A stretch of 6,329 nucleotides of DNA. Origin: Candidatus Iainarchaeum sp. Lineage in GTDB: Archaea; Iainarchaeota; Iainarchaeia; Iainarchaeales; JAAZKV01. The stretch is taken from positions 1-6,329 of the forward strand of contig JAQVAR010000042.1 in NCBI GenBank assembly GCA_028690725.1, in the 5' to 3' direction. The position numbers were made by a program, and so were the translations under genes. Below are positions 5,170 through 6,329 of the stretch, in pieces (position 1 is the stretch's first letter; each line of letters opens with the position of its first letter). The notes below the pieces were generated by a model. The model saw nothing but the letters and a program-made list of their open reading frames with translations. It ran no database searches and was not told the origin of the DNA.

Positions 5170-5772
5170 CTCGAATACATTTTTTTCCCAGTCCTCTTTT
5201 AGCAACCCATATGTGTTAACATCGTGTAATTTATTTGTTGCTTTTGATCGCATAGCTTGTTTTTTTGTGCTTTCAAAAACAAAGCCCAATTTTTTTATTA
5301 CTTTGTTTGAAGCATTATTTTCTACAAAAGCACTTATATTGAGTCTGTTTATTTTTAAGCTATTGAAAGCGAATTCTAATAATTTTTTTGCAGCCTCAGT
5401 CATTATTCCTTGGCCCCAAAAATCTTCGCCCAGCCAATAACCTATTTCTGCAGTATTATTGAAATAGTTAATATCTTTTAATGCTATGACACCTATTGCT
5501 TCAAGAGGTTTAGTCTATGCTACACAACTCATTGGTTTCATTGTTATTGCTAGTTCATAACCTTTTCTTTTTTCTAGTAATTGTTGTTCCAAGACCTTGT
5601 TAATGAACTCTTCAGCATTTTCTAAATTGTATGGGTGCGGGACTACAGCAAGATAACGACTTACGTTTAGCGGAGCGATTCTTTCTGCTATGTAAGTCGC
5701 ATCCCCCTTTTGTAAGTCTCGCAGAATGAGACGATTTGTTTCTAATTCTATTCCTATTATTACCACCTCCAT
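5161..5772 (-). pseudogene. RimJ/RimL-type GNAT acetyltransferase gene interrupted by an in-frame amber codon
   Basis: One continuous minus-strand frame of 203 codons broken only by TAG at 5517-5515 (codon 86). Before the stop: LETNRLILRDLQKGDATYIAERI (10-32), the usual RimJ/RimL beginning, and YELAIT (72-77). After it: IGVIAL (93-98), NNTAEIGYWLGEDFWGQGI (105-123) with the acetyl-CoA loop WGQGI, MTEAAKKLLEFAF (124-136), and motif B with FVENNASNKVIKKLGF. Both halves belong to one Acetyltransf_3 protein of normal length, so neither is a gene of its own; the later ATG at 5403 cuts into motif A. A ribosome-binding match GGAGGTG (5770-5764) overlaps the first ATG, so the original start may have been at 5760-5755, now ATA ATA. 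Composition is foreign: 5631-5730 has 48 G+C. Likely an acquired gene in decay; sequencing error or amber readthrough is less likely but not excluded. Confidence 0.85.
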
Positions 5773-5800
5773 GATGATAAGAAAGAATTTGTTTTTTTAT

Positions 5801-5810
5801 GTTTATAAAA
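5801..5810 (-). promoter_or_regulatory. TATA-like box upstream of the GNAT pseudogene
   Basis: Minus-strand TTTTATAAAC, with a palindromic core TTTATAAA, predicts transcription starting near 5780. From there GGAGGTG (5770-5764) would be in the leader, favouring a start downstream of 5764 over ATG 5772. Confidence 0.4.
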
Positions 5811-5816
5811 AAGATT

Positions 5817-5929
5817 ATTATTAGAATGTAACAATAATAACATTAAAAAACACACTATTTTTAGGACATTTGTTAGAAAATAATAATAAAAAATTAGAAT
5901 AATCTAACTAAAAATTATAAAAACCTAAC
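5817..5929. promoter_or_regulatory. RTTA-N8-TAAC sites in the GNAT/6009 spacer
   Basis: Three matches to the XRE-promoter pattern: ATTATTAGAATGTAAC (5817-5832), ATTAGAATAATCTAAC (5893-5908) and ATTATAAAAACCTAAC (5914-5929). The last two start 21 bp apart, the same spacing as the two GTTA-N8-TAAC sites at 2049 and 2070. TTAGAAT recurs at 2050, 5821 and 5894. The half-sites are short and AT-rich, so this is a suggestion of a shared operator, not proof. Confidence 0.3.
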
Positions 5930-5966
5930 AAATTTGTTTGTTAAAAATTTATTTTTTTAAAAAAAT
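5926..5966. repeat. Adjacent inverted repeats in the divergent spacer
   Basis: TAACAAA-TTTG-TTTGTTA (5926-5943) is a perfect 7-bp stem with a 4-nt loop and contains the 12-bp palindrome AACAAATTTGTT (5927-5938). Eight bases on comes the 16-bp palindrome ATTTTTTTAAAAAAAT (5951-5966). Both lie upstream of the 6009 TATA box and could be operator or DNA-structure elements. Outside these and the RTTA-N8-TAAC sites I see no gene in 5773-6008. Confidence 0.45.
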
Positions 5967-5977
5967 TTGTCACATAG

Positions 5978-5985
5978 TTTTTAAA
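5978..5985 (+). promoter_or_regulatory. TATA-like box for the 65-residue gene
   Basis: TTTTTAAA is centred about 27 nt before ATG 6009, again predicting a leaderless mRNA. Confidence 0.45.
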
Positions 5986-6008
5986 CAAGAAGGGATTACA
6001 AAATTAAT

Positions 6009-6206
6009 ATGAATTCTTCTATACACAACGATATTCTTTTGAGGGAAAGAAGAATTAATTCTTTGAATAAAGATATTATTGAAATAACAAGAATATTTTC
6101 GAAAGAAGGACAATCACAAAACGCAGCTAATTTTCAAAGAAGAATTAATGAAAAAAAAGAATTGGTAAATATTCTTATTAAACAAAATACATTAAATAAA
6201 AAATAA
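6009..6206 (+). CDS. Small hypothetical protein, 65 residues, probably coiled-coil
   Basis: A complete short gene whose family I do not recognise. The protein is strongly charged and helical, without cysteines, a signal peptide or a membrane segment. Hydrophobic residues spaced roughly as heptads in ILLRERRINSLNKDIIEI (9-26) and in the C-terminal part containing ELVNILIKQNTLNKK (51-65) suggest a helical hairpin or coiled coil, split near KEGQSQNAANF (32-42). That would suit a small oligomer, a partner protein or an antitoxin-like role, but nothing decides between these. A TATA-like box at 5978-5985 supports a leaderless start at ATG 6009. It is convergent with the partial gene at the right edge, with only 12 nt between the stops, and the T-rich stretch there can terminate it. 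Codon use matches the host-type genes, unlike the neighbouring GNAT pseudogene. Confidence 0.68.
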   Translation: MNSSIHNDILLRERRINSLNKDIIEITRIFSKEGQSQNAANFQRRINEKKELVNILIKQNTLNKK

Positions 6207-6215
6207 ATAATTCTA

Positions 6216-6220
6216 TTTTT
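6216..6220 (+). terminator. T5 run after the 65-residue gene
   Basis: TTTTT starts 10 nt after the TAA at 6204-6206, followed by more T-rich sequence (TTTTTG, TTTTATT) inside the opposing gene. A weak archaeal-type terminator candidate. Confidence 0.3.
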
Positions 6221-6329
6221 AATTTAGAACTGCTTTTTGCATTTGTTTTATTATTGTAGACCTATTTTGTTCTGGATTAATCAAAATTGTTTTTTTATTA
6301 AAAATTAACCCACTTGTTTCTTCTACTTT
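6219..6329 (-). CDS. C-terminal 36 residues of an unidentified gene, 5' part outside window
   Basis: The minus strand is open from the window edge (6329) to a TAA at 6221-6219, giving 36 residues and a stop. The visible tail contains GLIFNKKTILINPEQNRST followed by IIKQMQKAVLN: a strand-like hydrophobic segment, an Asn-Pro turn, then an amphipathic helix at the C-terminus. Codon use is host-like (AAA, ATA, ACA, AGG/AGT). I cannot assign a family from this length. Being convergent with the 65-residue gene and ending 12 nt from its stop, it would be read from a promoter beyond the right edge. The alternative is chance open reading in AT-rich DNA, but the protein-like composition and lack of stops over 36 codons argue for a real gene end. 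Confidence 0.6.
   Translation of the reverse strand, partial: KVEETSGLIFNKKTILINPEQNRSTIIKQMQKAVLN

Noticed and set aside
5161..5403. Separate 80-residue protein starting at ATG 5403 (-)
   Set aside because: Its first residues are the middle of GNAT motif A, and the frame upstream to the amber codon is conserved protein; it is the 3' half of one broken gene.
5213..5440. 75-codon plus-strand frame opposite the GNAT pseudogene
   Set aside because: The minus strand encodes clear acetyltransferase motifs here; the plus reading has none.
5771..5777. C-box-like ATGATGA suggesting a C/D box RNA
   Set aside because: No D box (CTGA) or second box pair at a suitable distance, and no closing stem.
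5881..5966. Replication origin
   Set aside because: Palindromes and AT-richness alone are not enough: no ORB-type repeats and no cdc6/orc1 gene in the window.

Overview
The window is AT-rich: a hand count of a typical stretch (1081-1180) gives 27 G+C in 100. It reads as archaeal chromosome, most likely from a small-genome DPANN-type lineage such as Woesearchaeota or Pacearchaeota. That placement is inference. It rests on TATA-like boxes centred about 26 nt upstream of several start codons (leaderless transcripts), a GGAGG Shine-Dalgarno at the one tightly coupled gene pair, T-runs straight after stop codons, heavy AGA use for arginine, and an archaeal-style short XRE regulator. No rRNA, tRNA, CRISPR array, insertion sequence or replication origin was seen.

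Layout. Positions 1-1511 (+) hold the C-terminal half of a class V aminotransferase overlapping by 4 nt a short, ACT-less 3-phosphoglycerate-dehydrogenase-like gene, which looks like a minimal serine (phosphoserine) synthesis operon. Positions 1556-1822 (+) hold a small helical-protein gene broken either by one in-frame TGA or by one extra A in an A7 run. Positions 1837-2040 (-) encode a 67-residue XRE regulator, with a tandem pair of GTTA-N8-TAAC sites in its promoter. Positions 2289-3647 (+) encode a DEAD-box-type RNA helicase with motif II reading DEVD and a long basic tail, followed by a GNAT acetyltransferase (3693-4175, +). A 48-codon leaderless small gene (4190-4336, -) is divergent from a Methyltransf_24-type SAM methyltransferase (4444-5133, +).

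Positions 5161-5772 (-) hold a RimJ/RimL-type GNAT gene interrupted by one in-frame amber codon. Its GC content is far above its surroundings (48 of 100 at 5631-5730), which suggests a recently acquired and decaying gene. Its 3' end lies in a GC-rich hairpin. The 236-nt spacer beyond it carries several inverted repeats and more RTTA-N8-TAAC sites. A leaderless 65-residue hypothetical gene (6009-6206, +) follows, and the window ends in the C-terminus of an unidentified minus-strand gene (6219-6329).

Apart from the aminotransferase/SerA pair and possibly helicase plus GNAT, the genes look like independent single-gene units. No complete novel defence or mobile system is visible. The most interesting signals are the two broken genes, each with a single lesion in an otherwise clean frame, and the RTTA-N8-TAAC pairs at identical 21-bp spacing in two separate intergenic regions.
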